A stretch of 64,000 nt of DNA from Dielma sp000508965 (GTDB lineage: Bacteria; Bacillota_I; Bacilli_A; Erysipelotrichales; Erysipelotrichaceae): contig BAHV02000014.1 of assembly GCA_000508965.1 (NCBI GenBank), positions 62,001 through 126,000 on the forward strand, written 5' to 3'. Every line of letters starts with the position of its first letter. Position 1 is the first letter of the stretch. The notes under the pieces are model-generated. The model was not told where the DNA came from and searched no databases. It worked only from the letters and a program-made list of their open reading frames with translations. Made by a program: the position numbers and the translations under genes. Below are positions 51,617 through 59,673 of this stretch, in pieces.

Positions 51617-52054
51617 TTATCTCTTAATCAATGATGAAACAATAGTCAGTATGACACCTACAACCGCTAAGCCTAAACCGGCAAGATGCAGAGGCGGCAT
51701 TGATTCACCATAAAATAGTAACCCGATACCGCAGACGGCTACAATGACTAGAATATTGGCTAAAGGCGGTAAAGTTGTCAAGCTGAAACCATGACGGTAA
51801 GCAAGCAGAAAGCCTAATTCATAAAAACAGATCACAGCTCCGAGTAAAAAGCTGAAGCGATTTACTTTCTTTAACTCAGTACCGATATGAACCAAGCCAC
51901 CGCTAGCTGCAGCGAGCAGTAAAGCACAGAGAAAAGCAATAGCATAAGTACACAGTAAAGGGATGAACGGATTCACATCAGAAGGAATGGATTTTGAGCA
52001 GATCTGATACAGCACCCCGGAAACGAGAATAATCAGCAGGGCTATTAATTTCAT
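51617..52054 (-). CDS. Small four-helix DMT/EamA-type membrane protein
   Basis: A 145-residue protein with four or five hydrophobic segments and the half-EamA look of drug/metabolite transporters (FLLAYRHGFSLTTLPPLANILV, LHLAGLGLAVVGVILTI). Proteins of this size act as homodimers or paired small transporters; the substrate is unknown. It follows the PTS IIB gene, separated by a hairpin, and has a weak ribosome site (AGGCTGG). Confidence 0.75.
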   Translation of the reverse strand: MKLIALLIILVSGVLYQICSKSIPSDVNPFIPLLCTYAIAFLCALLLAAASGGLVHIGTELKKVNRFSFLLGAVICFYELGFLLAYRHGFSLTTLPPLANILVIVAVCGIGLLFYGESMPPLHLAGLGLAVVGVILTIVSSLIKR

Positions 52055-52065
52055 TTACAGCCAGC

Positions 52066-52099
52066 CTAAGAAATAGGAATCAGCATTGCTGATCCCTAT
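52066..52099 (-). terminator. Terminator of the cellobiose-type PTS operon
   Basis: An 11-bp stem (52073-52083 with 52089-52099), one G-U pair on the minus strand, overlapping the end of the IIB gene. The U tail is interrupted. Confidence 0.6.
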
Positions 52100-52401
52100 G
52101 TTCTATCCAATCCTTTGACAATTTCCTGCCATACATTATCCGCCCGCATTAAGCCAAAGTCAGACGCTGAAATCGTCAGCACAAGACGATCCGCCAGCTT
52201 CGCCTTAATGTCATCATAGGCATAGCGCACCTGCGGCCCTAACAAATAAACATCATAATCACCGAAATCATTCTCAGCCTCCGCAAGCGCCGTAGCGACA
52301 ACTTCAATATCCTCAACACCATACTTCTTTGCTTCTTCTTCCAGTCTGACTTTCATTAAGCCGGTACTCAAACCGCCGTAACACATTAATAATATTTTCA
52401 T
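52096..52401 (-). CDS. celA: PTS lactose/cellobiose-family component IIB
   Basis: A 101-residue phosphocarrier. The phospho-Cys7 lies in LLMCYGGLSTGLM, matching the CxxGxST pattern of this IIB family, and YLLGPQVRY is the second conserved loop. It accepts phosphate from IIA-His and gives it to the sugar at IIC. The gene is last in an operon of IIA, GH1 6-phospho-beta-glucosidase, IIC and IIB. GAAGGAG upstream supports the start. Confidence 0.92.
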   Translation of the reverse strand: MKILLMCYGGLSTGLMKVRLEEEAKKYGVEDIEVVATALAEAENDFGDYDVYLLGPQVRYAYDDIKAKLADRLVLTISASDFGLMRADNVWQEIVKGLDRT

Positions 52402-52415
52402 CGCTCTTTCTCCTT

Positions 52416-53720
52416 CTATTTGACGCTGGCCATTTCTTCTTCATACTTTTGTTTATCATACACTTTGATAAACGGAAAGTAAATAAGTGCATCTAATACA
52501 ATCAATCCCACAATCAGCAGCATTGCCTTAATGTCCAGCGTTGAAAGCAGCGCTCCGATTGGACAGAACATATTCCATCCCGGCTGAGCAATCGTCCTGC
52601 CCACCAGACCAAAATACATCGCGCTATATGATATGACACAATTTACCAATACAGCGCCGACAAAAGGGATATACATCATTGGATTCAGCATTAACGGTAC
52701 ACCGAAAATAACGGGTTCATTAATATTGAAGAAAGCAGGCACAATACCGAGCTTGCCGACTGTTTTCAGCTGTTTTGATTTACAGGTCAGCAAGACAATA
52801 CACAAACCGAAGGTCGCCCCGGAACCGCCGATCATCAGGAACATAAACCAATATGGATCAGTCACAATATATGGAACTGCCGTAGTTGCCGCACCACTGT
52901 TGAAAGCAGCGATATTCGCCGTCAGCGCGATGGTCCAAAATGCTGTCATCGGACCGGTAATACAAGAATCATGAATACCGAACCACCAGAATGTCATAAC
53001 TAAAAAGGCTAATAGGAAGACACCAGGCAGTGAATCTGTCGCGCTCAATACCGGTGAAAGCAGCACAGTCATCAAAGCCGGTAAAGTATCACCGGTAAGA
53101 CTGACAATACCCCAATGCAGCAAGCCAATACCAATTAATGTAATGGCCGTAGGTATCAGTAAGGCAAAGGCCTGCGTTAATGCTTCCGGTACCCCCTGAC
53201 CTTCTAATGAAATATAACCGACTTTACGTTTAAATAAGAAATGCAGGATTTCAATGGCTATAATGCTGCCGATAATTGCCGTAAACAAGCCGGTACCGCC
53301 AAAATAATCAAAGGTCTTGCTGCCATCAGCGCCTAGACCGGCCAAAATCAAAAAGGCAACGGTTGATAAAACAGGCGGCAGAAAGCCCTTCATTTTATAT
53401 TCCTGTGCTAAGAAATAACCGATAGCTGCAGCTACAAAGATTGACATAAATTCCATACATATTGTATAGATAGACCCAATCGGCGTAGCTATCTGTTCAG
53501 CGAATATTGCCCAAGCCTGAAAGAAGCTGTACATAAAGCCCGGCTCTAATGTTGTATAATCAACCGGCGGTGAAATTAACACTAGTGCTAAAGATCCGAT
53601 GGTTAAAAAAGGAACAATGCTTAAAAATGAATTTGAGATTGCTTTTAAATGCCGCTGTTTAGAAAATTTATTTGCCATCGGCAATAATTTCTTTTCCAGT
53701 ATTTCTGATAATTTTTTCAT
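52416..53720 (-). CDS. celB: PTS lactose/cellobiose-family component IIC
   Basis: A 434-residue permease with about ten membrane segments and the family signature near the C-terminal third (GIVPAFFNINEPVIFGVPLMLNP). It imports and phosphorylates a beta-glucoside such as cellobiose, with IIA and IIB supplied by neighbouring genes. GGGAGG precedes the start. It ends 14 bases before the IIB gene. Confidence 0.94.
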   Translation of the reverse strand: MKKLSEILEKKLLPMANKFSKQRHLKAISNSFLSIVPFLTIGSLALVLISPPVDYTTLEPGFMYSFFQAWAIFAEQIATPIGSIYTICMEFMSIFVAAAIGYFLAQEYKMKGFLPPVLSTVAFLILAGLGADGSKTFDYFGGTGLFTAIIGSIIAIEILHFLFKRKVGYISLEGQGVPEALTQAFALLIPTAITLIGIGLLHWGIVSLTGDTLPALMTVLLSPVLSATDSLPGVFLLAFLVMTFWWFGIHDSCITGPMTAFWTIALTANIAAFNSGAATTAVPYIVTDPYWFMFLMIGGSGATFGLCIVLLTCKSKQLKTVGKLGIVPAFFNINEPVIFGVPLMLNPMMYIPFVGAVLVNCVISYSAMYFGLVGRTIAQPGWNMFCPIGALLSTLDIKAMLLIVGLIVLDALIYFPFIKVYDKQKYEEEMASVK

Positions 53721-53730
53721 ATTATCCTCC

Positions 53731-55122
53731 CTATAGATTCTCTTTTATCTTTTTTTGATACCAGCTGTAGCTCTTTTTCGGGATGCGCTGACAGTCATGC
53801 TCATAATCAACATAAACTAAACCATACCGTTTTTCATAACCGTTGATCCAGCTGTATAAATCCATTGTCGACCAGATAAAATACCCTAAAACATTACAGC
53901 CCTCAGCTTTTGCCCGCAGCAAACCATCTACCCAGCCTTCTAAAATTTCAATGCGGTAATCATCTTCAACCTTACCCTTTGCATTTAATTCATCATAAGT
54001 ACCGATGCCGCTTTCCGTTATATACACAGGGATATCACCATACATCTGCTTGATATCTTTAAGCATATCGTAAATGGTATCCGGATAGATTTCAGACCCC
54101 CATGGATTATACTTAGCCTCAGGATCAAAATCCGTCTCAAACCAACCCTTGATAATACTCGAAGCATGATTGGTTTTATTCTGTTTTCCCTTATTATTCA
54201 TAAACATCGTCGATTCACCGGCAGTATAAGGCTTAACTAATACCCGATTATAGCTGTTGACACCTAAGAAATCGACGATACCAGCCTGAAATACGGCTTT
54301 ATCCTCAGCTTTTACATAGTCTAAATTTAAGCCGCTTGCCTGCATCTTGGCAATGAGTTTTTCTGGAAACCAACCCTTGACGATGACATCGCTGACCGCA
54401 GTGTTGTAATAGAGTTCAGCATTCTCTGCCGCCTGACGATAAGCTTCATTATCAACGCGGATCTGAACGGAGCTTGGCGTATAAACTAAACCAATTTGAC
54501 CGTTATACTGTTTATCTCTGAAGATTTTGACGGCCATCGCAGAACCCAGCAGCATGTGATACAGCGCCTTGCTGCGGCGGCTTACATCATGAACATGCGG
54601 TGGATAATTGCCAACGATATATCCGCACATTGACTCATAATCCGGTTCATTGATTGTCGTCCAAAAATTAATTTTATCATGGAAGGCTTCAAAACATACC
54701 GCGGCATATTCAGCAAATGCCAAAGCGGTTTCCCGATTCTCCCAGCCACCCTTTTGATATAATGATTCGGGTAAATCATAATGATAGATTGTCACAAATG
54801 GTTCCACATGATAACGACGGCATGTTTCGATGACCTTCAGATAGAAATCAATTCCTTTTTGGTTCACGGCCCCTACACCGTCAGGAATAATTCTGGTCCA
54901 TGACAATGAAAAACGAAACGCATTCTGACCGCTTTTTGCAAGCATACGGATATCCTCTTCATAACGATGATAGAAATCACTGGCAACATCACCGCTGATG
55001 CCGCCTTCATTACGCTCACTGTGACAATAAGTATCCCACATAGATAAGCCCTTGCCATCCTCATTCCAAGCTCCTTCACACTGATATGCAGCGGTAGCGC
55101 TGCCCCATAAAAATTCACTCAT
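53731..55122 (-). CDS. 6-phospho-beta-glucosidase (GH1)
   Basis: A 463-residue family GH1 glycosidase. The acid/base Glu is in TTINEPDYES and the nucleophile Glu in YITESGIGTYDE. An Asn/Gln-rich sugar pocket (SATAAYQCEGAW) and a phosphate-binding Ser/Lys/Tyr region near the C-terminus (GLVYVDYEHDCQR) point to 6-phospho-sugars. It splits 6-phospho-beta-glucosides delivered by the PTS. It overlaps the IIA gene by ATGA and precedes IIC by ten bases. Confidence 0.94.
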   Translation of the reverse strand: MSEFLWGSATAAYQCEGAWNEDGKGLSMWDTYCHSERNEGGISGDVASDFYHRYEEDIRMLAKSGQNAFRFSLSWTRIIPDGVGAVNQKGIDFYLKVIETCRRYHVEPFVTIYHYDLPESLYQKGGWENRETALAFAEYAAVCFEAFHDKINFWTTINEPDYESMCGYIVGNYPPHVHDVSRRSKALYHMLLGSAMAVKIFRDKQYNGQIGLVYTPSSVQIRVDNEAYRQAAENAELYYNTAVSDVIVKGWFPEKLIAKMQASGLNLDYVKAEDKAVFQAGIVDFLGVNSYNRVLVKPYTAGESTMFMNNKGKQNKTNHASSIIKGWFETDFDPEAKYNPWGSEIYPDTIYDMLKDIKQMYGDIPVYITESGIGTYDELNAKGKVEDDYRIEILEGWVDGLLRAKAEGCNVLGYFIWSTMDLYSWINGYEKRYGLVYVDYEHDCQRIPKKSYSWYQKKIKENL

Positions 55123-55445
55123 TCTTTCACTCCTTCCATTTTCTTGTAAAGCCGGATCAGATCAGCTGCACTCTGTTTATACGTCATCGCATGCATAAAA
55201 TGATCCTGTGCGTGTACCATCAATATTCCGATGGGTATTTCTTCCCCCCGCATTTCCGCATTCAGCAGATCCGTCTGCGCGCGGTGGGCATTCAGCAGAT
55301 ACTCATCACCGTTTTTCATCAGATTCTCAGCCTCCTCAAAAGCGCCCTTATCCGCTTCCTTGACCGCTGATATAAAACAATCATAAGCACTCCCTGCATT
55401 AGCGATAACACTGCAGGCTATCAGCTGACATTCTTCCTTATTCAT
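55119..55445 (-). CDS. celC: PTS lactose/cellobiose-family component IIA
   Basis: A 108-residue trimeric IIA: three helices with the active-site His78 in ILMVHAQDHFMHAMT (His82 beside it) and an acidic metal-site residue. A longer frame opens upstream, but MNKEECQLIACSVI at 55445 matches family N-termini; the nearest AGGAAG is about 12 bases upstream, so initiation may be modest. It is first in the operon, transcribed divergently from the LicR-type activator. Confidence 0.9.
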   Translation of the reverse strand: MNKEECQLIACSVIANAGSAYDCFISAVKEADKGAFEEAENLMKNGDEYLLNAHRAQTDLLNAEMRGEEIPIGILMVHAQDHFMHAMTYKQSAADLIRLYKKMEGVKE

Positions 55446-55523
55446 GATTCGATGCCACTTCCTTCCACGCCTCCATTCTACGATGCACCGCTTTGCGATA
55501 CAAATTAACAATTGCGTACCCCC

Positions 55524-55552
55524 TTGCAAATGTTTGTTTGTTTAATTATGCT
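55524..55552 (+). promoter_or_regulatory. Promoter of the LicR-type activator
   Basis: TTGCAA (55524-55529) and TATGCT (55547-55552) are spaced 17 bases. TTGCAA is palindromic and could also be the -35 of the divergent PTS operon. Confidence 0.5.
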
Positions 55553-55591
55553 TTTATTAGTTAAAATAAATAAGAAGAAGGTGAGTGCATC

Positions 55592-57457
55592 ATGAACAAT
55601 ACATTAAGTGAACGGCAAAAAAAGATACTTCAATTACTAATGAAATGCCATGGCCGAGCCAGCGGTAAGCTGCTTGCGGAAAACATGAATATTTCATTAA
55701 GAACACTTACAAGTGAAATGGCAGAGTTAAAAAGAATGGCCTTAGTTGATTCAGATAATGCCGGTTATAAAATCATTGATGATGAATCTTCACTGCAGCT
55801 GATGGCCTTAGAAGATACCGACCTGAGACAAAAAATCTTACGGCGGCTTCTTAATGCTAATCAGGCCATTGATGTTGATGAGCTCGCTGATGAATTTTAT
55901 GTCAGCACCTCATCGCTGCGCAATAAGCTGAAAGAAATTAATAAGCTCATTTGTGAAAATGATCTGCAATTAATTTACGCGCATAATACAGTAAGAATTG
56001 AAGGTACTGAACTTAATAAAAGATTCATGATCCGTAAAATGATCTATGCCGATTTCCCCAGTCGAATGATGAATATCGATAATCTGGCAGATTACTTTCA
56101 TGACATGGATATCAGCAGTCTTTATACTATTGTATTAAGCAGTGTCGAAGCAAATGGTTATTATATCCAGGATGCCTACTCATCAAGTCTTTCATTAAAT
56201 TTAATTATCGGCTTATATCGCATCAGTCAAGACATTCATACACCGAAGCTGAAAGATGTAGACACTGATTCAATCGAATATAAATTAGCTTCTGAGGTCT
56301 GCCGGCGTTATACGAAGCATTTCAATAAAACAGTTACCGAAGGTGATATAGCTTATATTACCAGCCTATTCTGCGGCCAAGTCGTTCACACAAGCCGCCA
56401 ACCACCTTATGACAGTTATGATTTTGAATTTGAAACAAAGATCAGTTCAATTCTCGCAACTACCTTTGAGAAATATATGTTAGAGGTTGACTATGCCAGT
56501 ATGGTTCACAACCTTTCACTGCATATCTTTGATCTGATTAAACGCAGTAATTCCAATAACTTTGTCAGCACTCAAATACACAGCACAATGAAACAGAAAT
56601 GCCCCTTTATTTATGATGTGGCTGTCAGTCTTGCCAAACAATTAGAGGAAGCCTTTCATATAACGATCCCTGATGATGAGATTGGTTTTTTAAGTGTTCA
56701 TATTGGTTTTATCATTGAGAATTCTATGGATAATGATCAATATATTGATATTCTCTTGATTGCCAATCATTATCAGGGAATCGCCGAGCATATTCAAAAC
56801 AAGCTTTTAGAGCGCCATAAAGATATTCTGCGCCTGCATGTGATGGACCCGGCAAGCAATGTCGTGCCAAAACAAAATATTGACTTTGTGATATCAACGG
56901 TGCCTTTAGAAATTATCGGCAAGCAAATCATCAATATATCGCCTTTCTTTGATGTAGTGGAACGCGCGCAGGTCGATGAAGCGATCGCCAAGTATTTAAA
57001 AGAAAAAAAGCTGCGCCGCAACAATGTCTTTCTGACATCATGCTTCAACCCCGCCTTATTTTTTATTGATGAAACAATAACTACAAAACAGGAAGCCATC
57101 CAGTTTTTGGGGCAGAAAATGGTTGATTTCGGAATTGTCCAGCAAAGCTTTATCGATTCGGTATTTGAACGTGAAAAGCTCTCACCGACATGTTTCTTTG
57201 ATGCCTTCGCAATACCCCACGCATTAACCATGGACGCAAAAAAAACGATCATCAGCGTACTGATCAACGAAAAAGGCATCCAATGGGATGACACGCAGAT
57301 CAAACTATGCTTACTGATCGCTATTCAGAAGGAAAATATTCTTGAATTCTCTAATGTATACAATAATACGGTCTATGCACTGTGTGATTATGAACGTTTA
57401 AACCGTTTATTCAAATGCACTACTTCTGCTGAATTTGTCAGCATCTTAAAACAATAG
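55592..57457 (+). CDS. LicR/BglG-type PRD transcriptional activator with IIB/IIA-like domains
   Basis: A 621-residue activator. Two helix-turn-helix regions lie at ~5-60 and ~75-135. Two PTS regulation domains follow (~175-285, ~290-395, with conserved His in SLHIFDL and LSVHIGF). A IIB-like domain (~400-475) has no active Cys recognised. The C-terminal IIA-type domain has phospho-His543 in AFAIPHALTMD. Phosphorylation by HPr or the cognate PTS toggles activity. It is divergent from the cellobiose-type PTS operon, which it very probably activates. GAAGGTG precedes the start. Confidence 0.92.
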   Translation: MNNTLSERQKKILQLLMKCHGRASGKLLAENMNISLRTLTSEMAELKRMALVDSDNAGYKIIDDESSLQLMALEDTDLRQKILRRLLNANQAIDVDELADEFYVSTSSLRNKLKEINKLICENDLQLIYAHNTVRIEGTELNKRFMIRKMIYADFPSRMMNIDNLADYFHDMDISSLYTIVLSSVEANGYYIQDAYSSSLSLNLIIGLYRISQDIHTPKLKDVDTDSIEYKLASEVCRRYTKHFNKTVTEGDIAYITSLFCGQVVHTSRQPPYDSYDFEFETKISSILATTFEKYMLEVDYASMVHNLSLHIFDLIKRSNSNNFVSTQIHSTMKQKCPFIYDVAVSLAKQLEEAFHITIPDDEIGFLSVHIGFIIENSMDNDQYIDILLIANHYQGIAEHIQNKLLERHKDILRLHVMDPASNVVPKQNIDFVISTVPLEIIGKQIINISPFFDVVERAQVDEAIAKYLKEKKLRRNNVFLTSCFNPALFFIDETITTKQEAIQFLGQKMVDFGIVQQSFIDSVFEREKLSPTCFFDAFAIPHALTMDAKKTIISVLINEKGIQWDDTQIKLCLLIAIQKENILEFSNVYNNTVYALCDYERLNRLFKCTTSAEFVSILKQ

Positions 57458-57466
57458 ATAAAACAA

Positions 57467-57489
57467 ATCCCCTGCCAAAGACAGGGGAT
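57467..57489. terminator. Bidirectional terminator between licR-type gene and IID gene
   Basis: A perfect 8-bp GC-rich stem (57467-57474 with 57482-57489), with U-rich sequence on both sides. Confidence 0.85.
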
Positions 57490-57499
57490 AATTTTATGA

Positions 57500-58300
57500 T
57501 TATAATAAACCGATAAAGCTGCAGACAATACCCAATACAAGTGTACCAACAATCAATACAACCGGACTGACCTGTTTCTTTTTCAGCAGGTAGAACATTA
57601 ATAATGTATAACCCATAGGCAGCAGTTTCGGGAAGATCGTATCCAGGAAAGCTTCCTGAATGGATACTTCGATACCGCCGGCAACAGAAATAACCGGTAA
57701 TAAATCAATGGTTACATAGCTGGCAATCAAAGCGCCGATAACGGTAATACCAAGGATCGTCGCTGAGTTTGAAATCAAATCAGAATTTTCTTTCAAGACA
57801 TCTAATGCCTTCGTACCTAATGTATAACCCATCTTCGTCCAAACAATACGCAGACACCAGATGATAAAGTAAACGGCAAAGAAAATGATCGGTCCAATAA
57901 TCAAGCCTTCCGATGCGAATGAACAAGAAATACCAGCAACGATAGGCAGTAAAGTAAACCAGAAGATTGCATCACCGATACCGGCGATAGGTCCAAACAG
58001 TGCTAATTTTAAACCACGAATCAAACCGCGGTCACCGCCGTTTTCTTCAAGTGATACTAACAAGCCCATCAAGAACCCTACAAAGTTTGGATGTGTATTG
58101 ATGAATTCAAGGTTGTCATGCATCGCTGCTTTTAGACCTTCCGGATCATCAGCATAGATTTTCTTTAAAGCAGGAAGCTGCGCCCATAGCCAGCCGCCAG
58201 CCTGCATTCTCTCATAGTTGAAAGAAGCCTGCAATAAGGAAGAACGGATACCCAATTGGGTAATATCTGAATTAGTTAAGATTTTTTTAGATTCCGACAT
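57500..58300 (-). CDS. PTS mannose-family component IID
   Basis: A 266-residue protein of the ManZ/IID type: an N-terminal segment (LGIRSSLLQASFNYERMQAGGW), GDRGLIRGLKLALFGPIAGIGDA and C-terminal membrane helices. It forms the sugar channel with IIC. The frame opens at 58318, but GGAGGAGG eight bases before ATG 58300 sets the start; it overlaps the IIC gene end by 14 bases. It is the last gene of the sigma-54-driven operon. The sugar (mannose, glucose, fructose, sorbose or an amino sugar) is not determinable. Confidence 0.93.
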   Translation of the reverse strand: MSESKKILTNSDITQLGIRSSLLQASFNYERMQAGGWLWAQLPALKKIYADDPEGLKAAMHDNLEFINTHPNFVGFLMGLLVSLEENGGDRGLIRGLKLALFGPIAGIGDAIFWFTLLPIVAGISCSFASEGLIIGPIIFFAVYFIIWCLRIVWTKMGYTLGTKALDVLKENSDLISNSATILGITVIGALIASYVTIDLLPVISVAGGIEVSIQEAFLDTIFPKLLPMGYTLLMFYLLKKKQVSPVVLIVGTLVLGIVCSFIGLL

Positions 58301-59099
58301 GTTTATTTCCTCCTCCATTATTATTTACAGACAGATTAGCAACGGCTTCATTAATTTCTTCTTTTCTGGCTCTGGCAGTAAAGAAATCATATAACGCGAA
58401 TGCTGCACCAAGTAAAGCAACCGGCAGCAGATTCGGCATAACGATAAAGTTCTGCATTAAGAAACCGGCAATTAAGAAAGGAATATATTTTGTCTTCATC
58501 ATAACACGCAGCAGCATACCAAAGCCGATTGCTGGCAGAATACCGCCGGCAACTTCAAGACCATGTGTTAAAGCCGCAGGCATTGCATTAACTAAAGCGT
58601 TCATCGCATCCTGAGCGACATAAGTACACAGGAATACAATCACACCATAAGCCAGAGCAACAATAGCCATCGTTGTATAATTCAGACGGGCAAATGCGGC
58701 AGTATCTGCTTCATCCGCACATTTATCAGCTTTTGCCATAAAGAATGAGAATGCTGAATAGAAGAATAAAATAACATACTGCATCAAGAATGAGAATGGC
58801 AGACACAGTCCCAACGCTGCCTCTGCGTTAACACCTGTTGTGTACGCGATGACTGTACACATAAAACCAGCCAAAACCGGATTTGGCGGCTGTGTACCGC
58901 CAGCCGGTGTTAAACCGGCAAAAGCCAATTCAGTTAATGCTCCAGTAGTTAATCCCAGGGTTACATTGCCTAAGATAATACCAGTAACTGTGGAAACGAT
59001 TAATGGTCTGAAGATAAAGAATGCTTCTAGCCAGTAGTCGATACCAATGATGATCGCCGCTAAAGCCAGCAGCAGACCTTGTATCAGAGTAATTTGCAT
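58287..59099 (-). CDS. PTS mannose-family component IIC
   Basis: A 270-residue polytopic membrane protein of the ManY/IIC type (GIDYWLEAFFIFRPLIVSTVTG, LAFAGLTPAGGTQPPNPVLAG). It forms the transmembrane pore together with IID. It lies 17 bases after the IIB gene and overlaps IID. No IIA gene is present in the cluster, so the phosphoryl donor IIA must be encoded elsewhere, perhaps in the second mannose-family operon that begins to the right of this window. Confidence 0.93.
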   Translation of the reverse strand: MQITLIQGLLLALAAIIIGIDYWLEAFFIFRPLIVSTVTGIILGNVTLGLTTGALTELAFAGLTPAGGTQPPNPVLAGFMCTVIAYTTGVNAEAALGLCLPFSFLMQYVILFFYSAFSFFMAKADKCADEADTAAFARLNYTTMAIVALAYGVIVFLCTYVAQDAMNALVNAMPAALTHGLEVAGGILPAIGFGMLLRVMMKTKYIPFLIAGFLMQNFIVMPNLLPVALLGAAFALYDFFTARARKEEINEAVANLSVNNNGGGNKHVGI

Positions 59100-59116
59100 T
59101 TTCTAATCCTCCCTTT

Positions 59117-59590
59117 CTATTGGATTGTTTCGATAGATTCCCCCGGCACGTCCTGACAATAAACGCGAACGCCCTTGGAAGCGATGTATTTCAGATCGTC
59201 CATATCTTTATCATCAACATAGACTTTCTTCGTCAATGCACGCTTGCCAGCTGTGAAATGCATGTTGCCAACATTCACTTCCTTCAGCGGTACACCCCGA
59301 TCAATCAGACGGCGAACCTCTGCCGGAGTACGAACAACAATGAAAATCTTCTGCTCAGGAGCCGCATTGGCAATGATCTGAGCCGTATAATCAACGGTAA
59401 AGAAACGAATGCCGGCGCCTGCTGATTTAGCGGTCATCGCCATCAATGACTGCTGCAGCGAATCCTCGGCAGCAATATCATCAGCAACTACAATCAGGTT
59501 AGCTCCTAAAGTTTTTGTCCAAGTCATCCCCACCTGTCCATGAACGAGACGATTATCAATGCGTGTCAGTAAAATGTTTGGTCCTTCCAT
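59117..59590 (-). CDS. PTS mannose-family component IIB
   Basis: A 157-residue cytoplasmic IIB with the phospho-His17 in RIDNRLVHGQV and the family features VADDIAAED and NVGNMHFTAGKRALTKKVYV. A longer frame opens at 59665, but AAAGGAGGTG five bases before ATG 59590 decides the start. It is the first gene of the operon and is preceded by an almost ideal sigma-54 promoter. It is a paralogue of the partial IIB at the right edge, with which it shares the GNMHFxxGKxAL segment. Confidence 0.94.
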   Translation of the reverse strand: MEGPNILLTRIDNRLVHGQVGMTWTKTLGANLIVVADDIAAEDSLQQSLMAMTAKSAGAGIRFFTVDYTAQIIANAAPEQKIFIVVRTPAEVRRLIDRGVPLKEVNVGNMHFTAGKRALTKKVYVDDKDMDDLKYIASKGVRVYCQDVPGESIETIQ

Positions 59591-59625
59591 GTTTTCACCT
59601 CCTTTACTTTCTTCACTTATATTGT

Positions 59626-59642
59626 AGCAAAAAGCGTGCCAA
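59626..59642 (-). promoter_or_regulatory. Sigma-54 promoter of the mannose-family PTS operon
   Basis: The minus strand reads TTGGCACG-N4-TTGCT, a full match to the -24/-12 consensus, 36 bases before the IIB start. Only about 30 bases separate it from the upstream activator gene, so the enhancer for LevR must lie inside that gene or just beside it; an imperfect palindrome (59650-59664) is very close to the promoter for this. Confidence 0.9.
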
Positions 59643-59673
59643 CTTTTATTGTCGAAGTCAGACACGCGTTAAA

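Noticed and set aside
59650..59664. Imperfect palindrome as the LevR enhancer
   Set aside because: It is only a few bases upstream of the -24 element, too close for a normal sigma-54 enhancer, and matches poorly.
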